A stretch of 64,000 nucleotides of DNA from Planctomycetota bacterium (GTDB lineage Bacteria; Planctomycetota; Phycisphaerae; UBA1845): the NCBI GenBank assembly GCA_016208685.1, contig JACQXM010000015.1, positions 226,051-290,050 of the forward strand. Direction: 5' to 3'. Shown here piece by piece: positions 45,911 through 55,600 of the stretch. A model generated the notes under the pieces. That model did not search any database. It was not told the DNA's origin and worked only from the letters and a program-made list of their open reading frames with translations. The stretch's first letter is position 1. Every line of letters starts with the position of its first letter. A program made the translations under genes and the position numbers.

Positions 45911-47152
45911 TCAGTTCGCTGCCGCCGTCAACGGCCGGGGGCCGAGCGTGACGACGCACAGTTCGTTTCGTGGATGGCGGCTGAGGTAGTCGCGGATTCG
46001 ATCGATGGTCACCGCCTGCACTTTGGCGATCTTCTCCTCCGTGGGCAGGGGCCGACCGAAGAAGAAGAGGTCCGCCGCCAATTCCCGGCAATGCGCGTTC
46101 GTGCCGTCGCCGCGGGTTTCATACCCCGCCACGATCCCGGTGACCGCCCGCTCCAGCTCGTCGGGTTCGATGTCCTCGGCCAGCCGATCCACCTCCCGCA
46201 ACAGGGCTCCGTAGGTGCGGTCGCAGCGCTCCGGAGTGGTGGAGGCGCCGAGGAAGATCATGCCCGCGCCCCGCGGCGTGTCCTGCCAGGCTCCGACCCA
46301 ATACACCAGCCCCAGCTTCTCGCGCACCTCGGTGAACAACCGGCAGCTCATTCCGCCGGAGAGAATTCCCAACATCACCTGCTGGGTGGGGAAGTCCGTG
46401 TGCGTTACGTCGACGGCGGGCCAACAGATGCCGATCTGCTCCTGCTCCAGTTGTTTTTCGAAGTGGGTTCGACCCGGCGAGAACTCGACCGGCCAGCCGG
46501 CGCGACCATCGGCGCCCGGGGGCGCGAAACCGGAAAAGTGCTCCTCGAAGACGCCGGCCACCCGCCGCGGCTCCACCGCGCCGGCGACGGCCAACAGCAT
46601 GCGCCCGGGTACGAAATGCCGCTGCCAGAAAGTGATCAGATCATCGCGCGTGGCGCGATCGAGCGTTTCCGCCTCGCCCAAGGGGTGCCGCCCCAGCACC
46701 GGTCCGAACGCACGGCGGCTCATGCGCTTGTCCACCAGGCCCTGCGGGTCGTCCTCCAGCGTCAGCAACTCCTGCTTGGCCAGGTCAACGTTGGTGCGGA
46801 AGACTTCCTCGGGGAAGGTGGGATTGCGGAGGAACTCGGCATGCAGGGCGACGGCGCGTTCGAAATGCTCGGGAAGCACGGTGCAGGTGAAGGTCGTGGT
46901 TTCACGTCCCGTGCCGCTGCCGCGGCCGGCGCCGATTACGTCAAACGCATCCGACAACGCCCGCCCATCGTAGCGCAGCGTCCCCTTATCCAGCGTCTCC
47001 TCTACCAGATGCGCCAGGCCGAGCCGGTCCGGCGGTTCGGCACACAGCCCGCCCAGCACCCGCAGTTGAAAGCAGACCACGTGCCGCGAGGGCATGGGTT
47101 CGACGGCGTACTCGATGCCGCAGGGGAGGGTGTCGTGCACGATTTCCGCCAT
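45911..47152 (-). CDS. M16 (insulinase/pitrilysin-like) family protein with altered zinc motif
   Basis: 413 residues comprising two M16-type halves. The inverted zinc motif, normally HxxEH, reads HLVEE (GLAHLVEETLDKGT), so the second zinc His is replaced by Glu. The downstream Glu ligand region (NVDLAKQELLTLEDDP) is present. The C-terminal half has the usual GGMSCRLFTEVREKLGLVYW. Many M16 pairs contain one inactive subunit; no active partner gene is adjacent. It may be catalytically dead or use Glu as a ligand. No signal peptide is apparent, so it is probably cytosolic. Confidence 0.86.
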   Translation of the reverse strand: MAEIVHDTLPCGIEYAVEPMPSRHVVCFQLRVLGGLCAEPPDRLGLAHLVEETLDKGTLRYDGRALSDAFDVIGAGRGSGTGRETTTFTCTVLPEHFERAVALHAEFLRNPTFPEEVFRTNVDLAKQELLTLEDDPQGLVDKRMSRRAFGPVLGRHPLGEAETLDRATRDDLITFWQRHFVPGRMLLAVAGAVEPRRVAGVFEEHFSGFAPPGADGRAGWPVEFSPGRTHFEKQLEQEQIGICWPAVDVTHTDFPTQQVMLGILSGGMSCRLFTEVREKLGLVYWVGAWQDTPRGAGMIFLGASTTPERCDRTYGALLREVDRLAEDIEPDELERAVTGIVAGYETRGDGTNAHCRELAADLFFFGRPLPTEEKIAKVQAVTIDRIRDYLSRHPRNELCVVTLGPRPLTAAAN

Positions 47153-47568
47153 GCGCAGAGGGTATGGCCGATGGTCGGGAGTCGCAAGCGACGCCGGTGT
47201 TCAGGCGACGGAGCGACCAGGCGATAAAGGGCGAAAAGGTCGAAACGTCGGAAAGTGGCAGCGGCGAGGGCGTGCCCGGCGGCGAGTGATGCGGAGGTCC
47301 TGTGGCCGCCGGAGGCGAGCGGAGGACATGGAAGGCCGATCCGGGCCGCGGCCCCGGCGCGGCGGTAGGCCTATGAGGCGAGCGGTTTGGGCGTGGAAGC
47401 TGACGAGTTTCGGCTTCGGCACCGCGCAGGTCTTCCGCCCGCGACCAGAGCCGACCGGGCGTGCACCGCGTCGGCGACCCACCCGGCGCAGCGCTCCGTG
47501 TACCGTCCGCCACGGTGCCGGAGCCCGCACGCGGTTCGCGCGGGCTCCGGGTGGCGCTGCGCCTATGA
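47153..47568. other. Intergenic region between M16-like gene and disintegrin-like gene
   Basis: 416 bp with no supported gene. A strong G+C-rich hairpin at 47518-47550 (arms CCGGAGCCCGC / GCGGGCTCCGG, 11 pairs) lies just beyond the stop of the disintegrin-like gene and could end its transcript, though no T-run follows. Confidence 0.45.
47518..47550 (-). terminator. Possible terminator hairpin of the disintegrin-like gene
   Basis: An 11-bp perfect stem with an 11-base loop, 18 bp after the stop codon on the minus strand. Without a U-tract it could instead be a REP-like hairpin or RNA stabiliser. Confidence 0.35.
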
Positions 47569-50500
47569 TTACGGCGATTGGCAGGTGTCGGGTGAGAAGC
47601 AGAAGTAAATGGGATTGCCTCCCGCAGTGTACTCGCAACTGCTCTGACAAGTCAACCCGCAGTGGCAATCGGCGTCGCTCGTGCACTCGTCGCCGTAGTT
47701 GGCCGGCAAGATGTCGTTAGGATCGTCGTTGTTCTGGCATAGCGATGTATCCCGACGGCAACTAACACCGCAGCCGCTGTACGGTGGCGTCTCGCAAGCA
47801 TCGGTTTGAACTATCAAATTATAGGTATGCACAAGCGTGGGAACCCCATTGACAAAACCAGGGAAGAGACAGGCGCCCACGCAACTTCCGTTCAGATTCG
47901 GGCTCAGCCAACATTGTGAATCGCCCACCGGGCTCTGGGGATCGCATTCTTCGTAGGGGCGTGCCGAATCCGGGCTGCATCTTCCATCGACGATGTGGCA
48001 GCTACCCGCTGCGCCGCCGCAATCGGCATCCAAGTAGCACCCGGTGTTGTGCAGGGCGGGGTTGGGGGTTAACGAAGGCAGGCAGTAGTTGCATTGAGGG
48101 TCGGGCACCGTGTAGCTGCCGTTCATCCTGCACACATCATAGATGCTGAAGGGATCGTTCGCGTCGTAACAGGCGCTCTGCAGGAAACATTCGCCCAGCT
48201 CGCACCCCTCGACGATGGGAGTGCAAGCGTCGACGAGGGTGTCACAATCGACGCCGCCGTTGTAGGCACAACCTCCGCAATTGTGCGGATCGGTGTCAGT
48301 GTCAGAGCACTTGCCGTCGCAGCACTGGAAGTCGCCGCAGCCCGTTGCGGTGACGTCATTGTAGTCCGTCGCACAGCACTCCTGGCAGCGTCCCTTCTGT
48401 CCCGGGGCGGCGGCGTAACCGACGCCGTCCGCGGCCATCCCGGCGCAACAGACGAGATCGTGCCCATTCTGGCGGCCGACGCAGTCTCCTCGGGAACCGG
48501 GAATGCAGTTACCGTTGGGGTGGGTCGCGTCGCGACAGTCGACCGAAAACGTGCAGAACGCGCCGGGGCGGACGCTGCTCGCGTCGCAAACCCGTTTCCC
48601 CACACACACATCGCCGAAGCCGTGATCGACGGTGGCCGCGACGCAGCTGCCGCCGTTGCAGAGATACCCATCGGGGCAGTCAAGATCGTAGCGGCAGTTG
48701 GAGATGGTGATGCACTCACCGGACGAACACGTTCCGGCCAGGGCGCCGACAGAGCAGGTTGTGCCGTCGGGTTTCTTTACGTCCGGGCCGCACTCGGGGT
48801 AGTCGGTGAAATCGGTCCGGGTCCTCTCGTCGTTGAAGGGCCCGCCGCAGTTCCCGCTCGCGTCGCAGGAGCCGCAATAATCGCGCTGATCGCAACCGTT
48901 GGCGGGCGCCCGGCAGCTGGCCGAGCCGCTGCGGTAGCGCGTGGGTTGCGGATTGCAGCTTCCGGCGGCGTCACAGGTGTAGTCGAATTCGCACGCACTC
49001 GCTCCGGGGCATACCTGGCCCGTGGTCCAGCGCACGTCCGGAGCGCAGGATCCCCCTCCCAGCACGCAGTACTCCGGCGGATCGCACTGGGTCGTTGAGG
49101 GGCGACAAATCCGGCCTGCATCGTAGGAGATGATGGTCGGGAACGGGCACGTCGCACTCGTGCCGTCGCAGCGAACCGTGTCGTGGCAAAGGTACTCGCC
49201 GCTGGGACCGGTCTCGGGTGAGCATACAACGGACGACGGCTGCTTCGCGTCCGTCGGGCAGGCGGCGGAAACGCCGTTGCACACTTCCGCCAGGTCGCAC
49301 ACGCCGGCCGACGCGCGGCACTGATAGTTGTTGGGGCGAAGCAGGTCCGGCGGGCAAGCAGTGGATAGGTTGTCGCACGCCTCTGCGATATCGCAAGCGC
49401 CTGCGGCCGGGCGGCAGACGAAATGGCTTGGTTGGAGCTTATCTACCGGACACGATGCGGACGTCCCCGAGCAGACCTCGGCGATATCGCAACCACCGGC
49501 GGCCGGTCGACAGGCCGTGCCGGCGGTCGCCATGGTCCAGTCTTTCCTGTTGGTTTGGGGCTGGCACGTACGGCAGGCAAAGGGCGGCGCGTCGGATTGT
49601 CCTGGCTGGTAGAACACCCCGTTGATACGGCATCCCGGTTGCGGTTGGAATTCCAATTCCAAATCGCGGACGTCCATCAGGTCAACGTCTCCGTCTGCGT
49701 CAAAGTCGAAGCAGTCGCAGCCTGACGAAAGGGGGCCGCCGACTCCGTGCATGCAGGCCGTCATCGACTGGTAATCAAAAAGATCAAAGTCCCCGTCCGC
49801 CTCGGTGTCGCCAGTGCGGGCGCCGGCGGCGCACTGATCACAGGCGTTGCCCATGCCGTCCCCGTCGGTGTCGGTCTGCGAGGCATCCTGAACAAACAGA
49901 TTCAGTGTCCAAAGATAGAGGAAACCCGAATCCTGGAAACACGTGTCGTGAACCGTCAGTGTCCAATCGCCCCGCGCCTCCATACCATAGAATGCCGACA
50001 ATGCCTCGTCGCCGCGATAGGCTCCCTGGGGAATGGCCGGACAGCTGGTGAGGAGGCAATTCAGGGCTGCCTCGTCCAGGGTCTCGGCAGCGTATTCGGC
50101 GAATGTGTACGTGCCGCTCAAGTCGGAGAAAATACTCGGGGGAATGAGGTCGTTGCTCATGAGCGTGACCACCGTTCCATTGTGCTCCAATTGAACGTTG
50201 AGGTCCTCGTACCAGGTATGGTCGAGTTCCAGCGTCGCTTCCATGAAGGCGACGGGACCGTGCTCAGATACTGTGACCGTGCGTGTCAATTCCGTGGTCA
50301 CGAAGTTGCACGTTCCGGGCTCGGCGTCCGGGATGGGGACGAAGACCTCGTCTAATGCTTCCGTCGAAAAGCTGCTGTCGGGACAGTTGTCGCATAAGTC
50401 GCCCACGCCGTCGTAGTCGTAGTCGGACTGATCGGGATGACCGACGATCAGTTCCAACGACCAGGAGTTCAGTGTGCCGGTGTTGAGTCTGCACCCATCG

Positions 50501-51174
50501 CTGACGATGAGGGTCCAATCGCCGCTCACCGGGGTTCCCACAAACGCGCCGAGGAGTCCGGAACCGTGATACGTGCCAGGCGGGACCACTCCGCACTCGA
50601 AAATGAAACACTCGTTCGCCGCGTACTCCAGGGGTATGCCCGCCGCGTCATCGAACCTGTAAATTCCATTGAGGTCGCTGGTGTTTCGAATCTGCGAAGT
50701 GGAGCTGACGGGATTGAGCGTGACCACCGTTCCCGCGTGCGCCAGCTTGATGTCTACGTCGGAGTAGACCTGGTGCTGAAGACTCACGAACACGCGTACA
50801 CCGAACGTGGTCCCCGGATAGTCCACCGTGATCGTCGGCGAAAGACTCGTGGTGACCGTACCGCAAGTAGCCAGGGATGCGGGATCCGGAATGGGCGCGA
50901 AGACGTTCTGGGCGAAAGTCGCCGCTTCCGCCGGAGTGTTGGGGCAGTTGTCGCACGCGTCGCCCACGCCGTCGCCGTCGCCATCGGGACCGGGGCAGCC
51001 TCCGGCCACGTTCCCGCCCGGCTCATCCATCGAATCGGCGAGCGCCGCCTGCGACATCGCGGCGAAGATCAGCACGCCGAGGGCAAGCGCCCGTCGGCCG
51101 CGAGTCAGTGCGCTACGGCTCCACATGCCCGCCCCGCGTCCCTGCACCATTCGCAAGCCCTTGTTTTTGAACAT
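47569..51174 (-). CDS. Large secreted Cys-rich protein with P-domains, calcium repeats and disintegrin-like repeats
   Basis: 1201 residues. A signal peptide (RRALALGVLIFAAMSQAALA, cut near residue 46) is followed by TSP3-like repeats (DGDGDGVGDACDNCPNTP). Two proprotein-convertase P-domains follow (about 70-265 and 285-450; GTPVSGDWTLIVSDGCRLNT, ARGDWTLTVHDTCFQDSG). Next come a dockerin-like calcium segment (DADGDVDLMDVRDLEL) and from about 545 to 800 roughly seven Cys repeats of about 32 residues with the disintegrin pattern CRPAAGGCDIAEVCSGTSAS CP.D. The C-terminal 400 residues are also Cys-rich with EGF/tesmin-like CCATDYNDV and CGGCAYNGGVDC clusters. Probably extracellular and adhesive; no catalytic domain is seen. 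Confidence 0.85.
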   Translation of the reverse strand: MFKNKGLRMVQGRGAGMWSRSALTRGRRALALGVLIFAAMSQAALADSMDEPGGNVAGGCPGPDGDGDGVGDACDNCPNTPAEAATFAQNVFAPIPDPASLATCGTVTTSLSPTITVDYPGTTFGVRVFVSLQHQVYSDVDIKLAHAGTVVTLNPVSSTSQIRNTSDLNGIYRFDDAAGIPLEYAANECFIFECGVVPPGTYHGSGLLGAFVGTPVSGDWTLIVSDGCRLNTGTLNSWSLELIVGHPDQSDYDYDGVGDLCDNCPDSSFSTEALDEVFVPIPDAEPGTCNFVTTELTRTVTVSEHGPVAFMEATLELDHTWYEDLNVQLEHNGTVVTLMSNDLIPPSIFSDLSGTYTFAEYAAETLDEAALNCLLTSCPAIPQGAYRGDEALSAFYGMEARGDWTLTVHDTCFQDSGFLYLWTLNLFVQDASQTDTDGDGMGNACDQCAAGARTGDTEADGDFDLFDYQSMTACMHGVGGPLSSGCDCFDFDADGDVDLMDVRDLELEFQPQPGCRINGVFYQPGQSDAPPFACRTCQPQTNRKDWTMATAGTACRPAAGGCDIAEVCSGTSASCPVDKLQPSHFVCRPAAGACDIAEACDNLSTACPPDLLRPNNYQCRASAGVCDLAEVCNGVSAACPTDAKQPSSVVCSPETGPSGEYLCHDTVRCDGTSATCPFPTIISYDAGRICRPSTTQCDPPEYCVLGGGSCAPDVRWTTGQVCPGASACEFDYTCDAAGSCNPQPTRYRSGSASCRAPANGCDQRDYCGSCDASGNCGGPFNDERTRTDFTDYPECGPDVKKPDGTTCSVGALAGTCSSGECITISNCRYDLDCPDGYLCNGGSCVAATVDHGFGDVCVGKRVCDASSVRPGAFCTFSVDCRDATHPNGNCIPGSRGDCVGRQNGHDLVCCAGMAADGVGYAAAPGQKGRCQECCATDYNDVTATGCGDFQCCDGKCSDTDTDPHNCGGCAYNGGVDCDTLVDACTPIVEGCELGECFLQSACYDANDPFSIYDVCRMNGSYTVPDPQCNYCLPSLTPNPALHNTGCYLDADCGGAAGSCHIVDGRCSPDSARPYEECDPQSPVGDSQCWLSPNLNGSCVGACLFPGFVNGVPTLVHTYNLIVQTDACETPPYSGCGVSCRRDTSLCQNNDDPNDILPANYGDECTSDADCHCGLTCQSSCEYTAGGNPIYFCFSPDTCQSP

Positions 51175-51427
51175 CTCTTCGCCATTCCTTTCGACTTCCG
51201 GTCACCATAGTGGCACCACCGCCCACGACGTCGGCGCGGTCGTCTCGTGTACAGGGCGCGCGCACTGGATACACACCAGTCGCGCGGCACGACAATGCGC
51301 ATTCGCGCACAGGCGCGATCCGCTGATACTACCACACAAAGCCATCGCCCAGTTTCCGGCGCCACCTGTAGCCGCCGTCGGCTCGGACTTCGCTCAATTG
51401 CCGACCCATATGCAAACTCCTTGGGCG
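51175..51427. other. Upstream region of the disintegrin-like gene
   Basis: 253 bp without a supported gene; presumably the promoter of the large gene. No repeats recognised. Confidence 0.35.
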
Positions 51428-51718
51428 TTACACGCTGTGGGCGTGCCCCCCCGTCCACAATATGGCGGTCGCAGTTCCTCTTACACTCCCAACCCGAATC
51501 CCATGCCTGCCAGCAATCGCCGGTGCCCACCCCGTGCAGCAGGAAACCTGTGTTCCGTCGCCGTCGGCATCCGGGCCTTCGCAGCCCCCGCCGGCCAGTG
51601 GGTCGCCACCAGATGCAACGGCGCCGCCGTTGGACCAGCCGAGACCGATCACGATCAGAGCGACGATCGCCATCGGAAATAACCGTGATCCGCACCCGCC
51701 TCGTCTCAGGTTCGCCAT
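51428..51718 (-). pseudogene. Truncated paralogue of the disintegrin-like secreted protein
   Basis: ATG 51718 (MANLRRGGCGSRLFPMAIVA) encodes a signal peptide and then ASGGDPLAGGGCEGPDADGD, matching DEPGGNVAGGCPGPDGDGDG of the 1201-residue protein just after its signal. After GPDADGDG the similarity stops: instead of VGDACDNCP it reads unrelated residues to a stop at 51428. This looks like the 5' remnant of a duplicated gene, or a frameshifted copy. It could still make a small exported peptide. Confidence 0.5.
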
Positions 51719-52091
51719 CGTACTTTCTCGCCGCATTCAGCCGTCTTTCGGCCTTCGTGCCTGCTTCACGCGCATGGGCTGGCGGCCCGGTTGCCCGCCC
51801 ATCGGACTTGCCGGCCCGCGGTCCGGCGTCGCGGCGCATGCGGCGTCACCAGAAGCCTTTTTCGTTCGCCGTAACGGCGATTCCGACCGGTGACCTCGTC
51901 CGAGAATCTTGGCGTTATCCCCGCAACGCGTATTGTTCCCGCGCGCCGATCGCGTTAGGCGGCGCGCACCTTCGGTGGTAGAATTCCACGCCAGGGTTCG
52001 CGACCGTTCGGTTCGCTCCGGCCCGTCACGTCCAATCCGACGGGAGGCGGCTCATCCGGTCACGGCAACGGAGGTTTTTGCGGGGGCTGCT
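51719..52091. other. Upstream region of the ECF sigma gene
   Basis: 373 bp. The reading frame of the sigma factor is open through much of it, but the codons are Arg-rich and unlike sigma factors. An extended -10-like GCGTTATCC/GTATTG mix near 51912-51934 is not convincing. No gene supported. Confidence 0.35.
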
Positions 52092-52679
52092 TTGAACGAG
52101 GTTACGCTGATCCTGAGCGCTGCGGCCGGGGGCGACAGTGACGCCGCCCGCCAACTGCTGCCGCTCGTGTACGAAGAACTGCGCAAGCTCGCCGAGGCGC
52201 GGCTGGCCAAGACCCCGCCCGGCAACACGCTCCAGCCCACCGCCCTGGTCCACGAGGCCTACCTGCGGCTCATCGGGTCGGCCGACCCGGGCTGGCAGGG
52301 GCGCAACCACTTCTTTGGTGCCGCCGCCCAAGCCATGCGCGACATCCTGGTCGAGCAGGCCCGGCGCAAGGCGCGCCTCAAGCACGGCGGCGGGCGCGCG
52401 CGTCTGGAGTTGGACGACGTGCAACCGGTCGTGGAGCCCGACCCGCGGGAAGTGCTGGCCGTGGACGAGGCTCTGGCCAAGCTGGAAAAGGAGGACCCCC
52501 GCGGCGCACAGGTGGTTGTCCTTCGCTACTTCGGAGGACTCACAGAACCGGAAACCGCGGCCATTCTCGATGTTTCTGAAAGCACCGTGGTGCGCGACTG
52601 GAAGTTCGCCCGCACCTGGTTGTTCCGCGAGTTCCGCAGTGCCCATCCGGAGCTGTCCGACGGGGAGAGCAGCCCTTGA
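52092..52679 (+). CDS. ECF sigma factor of the planctomycete kinase-linked type
   Basis: About 195 residues from TTG 52092 (LNEVTLILSAAAGGDSDAAR); the frame opens at 51909, but the added residues are not sigma-like. Region 2 (AARQLLPLVYEELRKLAEAR; QPTALVHEAYLRLIG; NHFFGAAAQAMRDILVEQAR) and region 4 (PRGAQVVVLRYFGGLTEPET; AAILDVSESTVVRDWKFART) match the TIGR02999 (Sig-70_X6) group found mainly in planctomycetes and acidobacteria. No anti-sigma gene is adjacent. The stop overlaps the kinase start by four bases (TTGA), so the kinase probably controls it, for example by phosphorylation. Confidence 0.92.
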   Translation: MNEVTLILSAAAGGDSDAARQLLPLVYEELRKLAEARLAKTPPGNTLQPTALVHEAYLRLIGSADPGWQGRNHFFGAAAQAMRDILVEQARRKARLKHGGGRARLELDDVQPVVEPDPREVLAVDEALAKLEKEDPRGAQVVVLRYFGGLTEPETAAILDVSESTVVRDWKFARTWLFREFRSAHPELSDGESSP

Positions 52680-55600
52680 CGGCGCCCCGCGGCGAGCAGA
52701 TCAAGGCCATTTTCAGCGACGCCCTGGCACTCGCGCCGGAAGCGCGGGACGAGTTCCTCGATCGAAGGTGTGGCGCCGATGTCGAGCTCCGCGCCCAGGT
52801 CGAGTCCCTGCTTTCCATCGAGCGGCAAGCGCCAGATGCGTTCATGCAGTTGCCCGCATTTCGGCCGGAGGAGCATTCCGGGCGCGGCGAGGCCGCGTCC
52901 GTGCCGCGGCGCGTGGGTCGCTACCAGATCGTCCGCAAGCTCGGCGAAGGGGGGATGGGCATCGTCTACGAGGCCCGGCAGGAGAACCCGGCGCGGACCG
53001 TGGCCGTCAAGCTCATCCGTAGCATCCTGGCCACGCCCCATGTCCGCCGCCGCTTCGAGAAGGAAGCGCAGCTGCTGGGACAGTTGCAGCACCCCGGCAT
53101 CGCCACGGTCTACGAAGCGGGGACGGCGGACGTCCACTTCGACGGCGCCGGCGCGGCGGCGCAACCCTTCTTCGCCATGGAGTTCGTCCAGGGCGTGCCG
53201 CTCCACGACTACGTCGCGCGCCGCAAGCTGGGCGTGCGAGGAATCCTCGAGCTATTTCTTCAAGTTTGCGCGGCGGTGCGGCATGCCCACGAGCGCGGCG
53301 TCATCCATCGGGACCTCAAGCCGCCCAACATCCTGGTGGACCACAACGGCCTGCCCAAGATCCTCGATTTCGGCGTGGCCCGTCTGACGGACGCCGACGC
53401 TCGCGCCACCACCTTGCAAACCGATGTCGGGCAGCTCGTCGGCACCTTGCAGTACATGAGCCCCGAGCAGGTACATAGCGCGGGGGCGGACATCGACGCA
53501 CGCGCCGACGTGTACGCCCTCGGGGTGATCCTCTACCAACTGCTCTCTCGCCGAATGCCGCTCGACCTGCAGGGTCGATCCATCCCCGAGGCGGCGCGAA
53601 TGATCCAGGAGGTCGATCCCACGCGGTTGGGCTCGATCGACCGCACCCTGCGCGGCGACCTGGAGACGATCGTCGAGAAGGCCATCGAGAAGAGCCGCGA
53701 CCGGCGCTACGGATCCGCCGCCGCCCTGGCCGCGGACATCCGGCGGTTCCTCGGCGACGAGCCCATCGTCGCCCGCCCCGCGACCACCTGGTATCAACTA
53801 CGGAAGTTCGCGCGGCGGAACCGCGGTCTGGTCGCGGGTACCGTCCTGGGAACCGCGGCCCTGGCCGTCGGACTGGTCGTGGCCGTTATGCAGGCGTACA
53901 TCGCCATCGGCGCGCGGAACGTCGCGAGGGAGGAGGAGCAAGTCAGTCGATACCATGCCTATCTGGCCGGCATCAGCGCCGCGGCCAGCGCGCTCGTAAA
54001 CGACGACGTCGCCCTGGCACGCCGGAGTCTCGACCGTGCGCACCAAACGCTGCGCGGATGGGAATGGCGCCACCTGTCGGCACAACTGGACCAGAGCCTG
54101 TTCACGATCTCCACCGCCGGCGTGGGCGCCAGTCCGTACCCTTATTTCATTCGAGACGAGGCGGGCGAGTCCGTGGCGTTGACCACCGATCACGGCGTCC
54201 TCCGCTGGAATTTGAGCGATGGCGCACGGATGGACGATCTTGCCCCGCCGGGCACGGTGCTGGCGACCAATCGCGCGGGAGACATTGTCGCGACGCTGGC
54301 TTCACGCACGCTCGCGGTACAACGTCTGCCGCACGGAGGGCGGCAGGGCTACTCACTGGACGAGTTAGGCGCCCAGCCCTTCGGCCCCGTGCAACGAATG
54401 GAAATCAGCCGCGACGGGGACCTGGTTGTTCTGGCTTGGCCCATGCGGGCGATGGCCATCGACTTGCCCGCCCGCCGCCTTGTGAACCGCAAGCTGGATA
54501 ACCGCGGCATCAGCGACCTTTCGGTGTTGGACCGAGCCTGGATGGCGCTTTCCGCCGCGGTGCAGGATCGCCCCGCCATCTGGCGCGTACTTTCCGACGA
54601 GCTTTTCCCCCTGGCGGAACTCGGGCCGCCGGGCGCGTGCGTCGACATCAGCCCCGACGGAACCTGGGCGGTTGCAGGCTACCTGGACGGGTCGATTCGC
54701 GCTTGGGAACTCGCCGGCAGCCGACCAAACCCACGCCGGACGCCCGTACACGCGAGCGGAGTCAGTGACATCGCCTTCAATCCCAAGGGGACCGTCATCG
54801 CCTCGGCCAGTACCGATCGGTCCGTTTCGTTGTGGGATGCGGAATCCATGGAACGGATGGTCAAGCTGCGAGGCCACGACGATGCCGTTCGGGGCATCGC
54901 CTTCTCACCCGACGGCTCTCGATTGGTTTCGGCCGCGGACGACGAAACGCTCCGAGTCTGGGACGGGCGACTGACCGCCGATCCGGGCGTGCTCAAGGGA
55001 CACACAAGCTTCGTCTATCCAGTGGCCTTCAGCCATGAGGGATCGCTGATCGCTTCCGCCGGGTGGGATCGCACCATTCGTTTGTGGGATGCGCTGACGT
55101 ATCGGGAAGTTGCCGTGCTCGATCGTGGAGACACGGCCTCGTACGACTTCGTCATCTCGCTGGCCTTCAGCGGCGATGACTCCCGTCTTCTATCGCTGGA
55201 GGTCGGTGCACTGCGGGTCTGGGATCTGGCCACCGGCCACGAGATCGCCCGGCTGGACGAAGGTCACGAGTACGCCTGGAGATCGTTGGGAAGCGGAGGA
55301 CGGAACTTCCTTCGCGCGGGCTTCCTGCCCGATGGCATACGCGTGCCGCTTCTTTGGGCGGCTCATGGTTCAACCGTCCCCGTTTGGGATGCGTCGACGG
55401 GACAAGTGACCCCCCTGGCCCTGGCGGCCCTTGAGGGTCTTGATCCCCTTCTTCAGAGTTCGGACGATCGCTTCCTCCTCGGAATCGACTCCCGCGCCGG
55501 GAACGCCGAGTCGGGCGCTACGGACGGGCGCGTGGCGCGGCCGGCGGTACTGCGATCCGACGGCGGAGAGGTTCTGCTGCCGCCTCTTTCCGGTTCCGCA

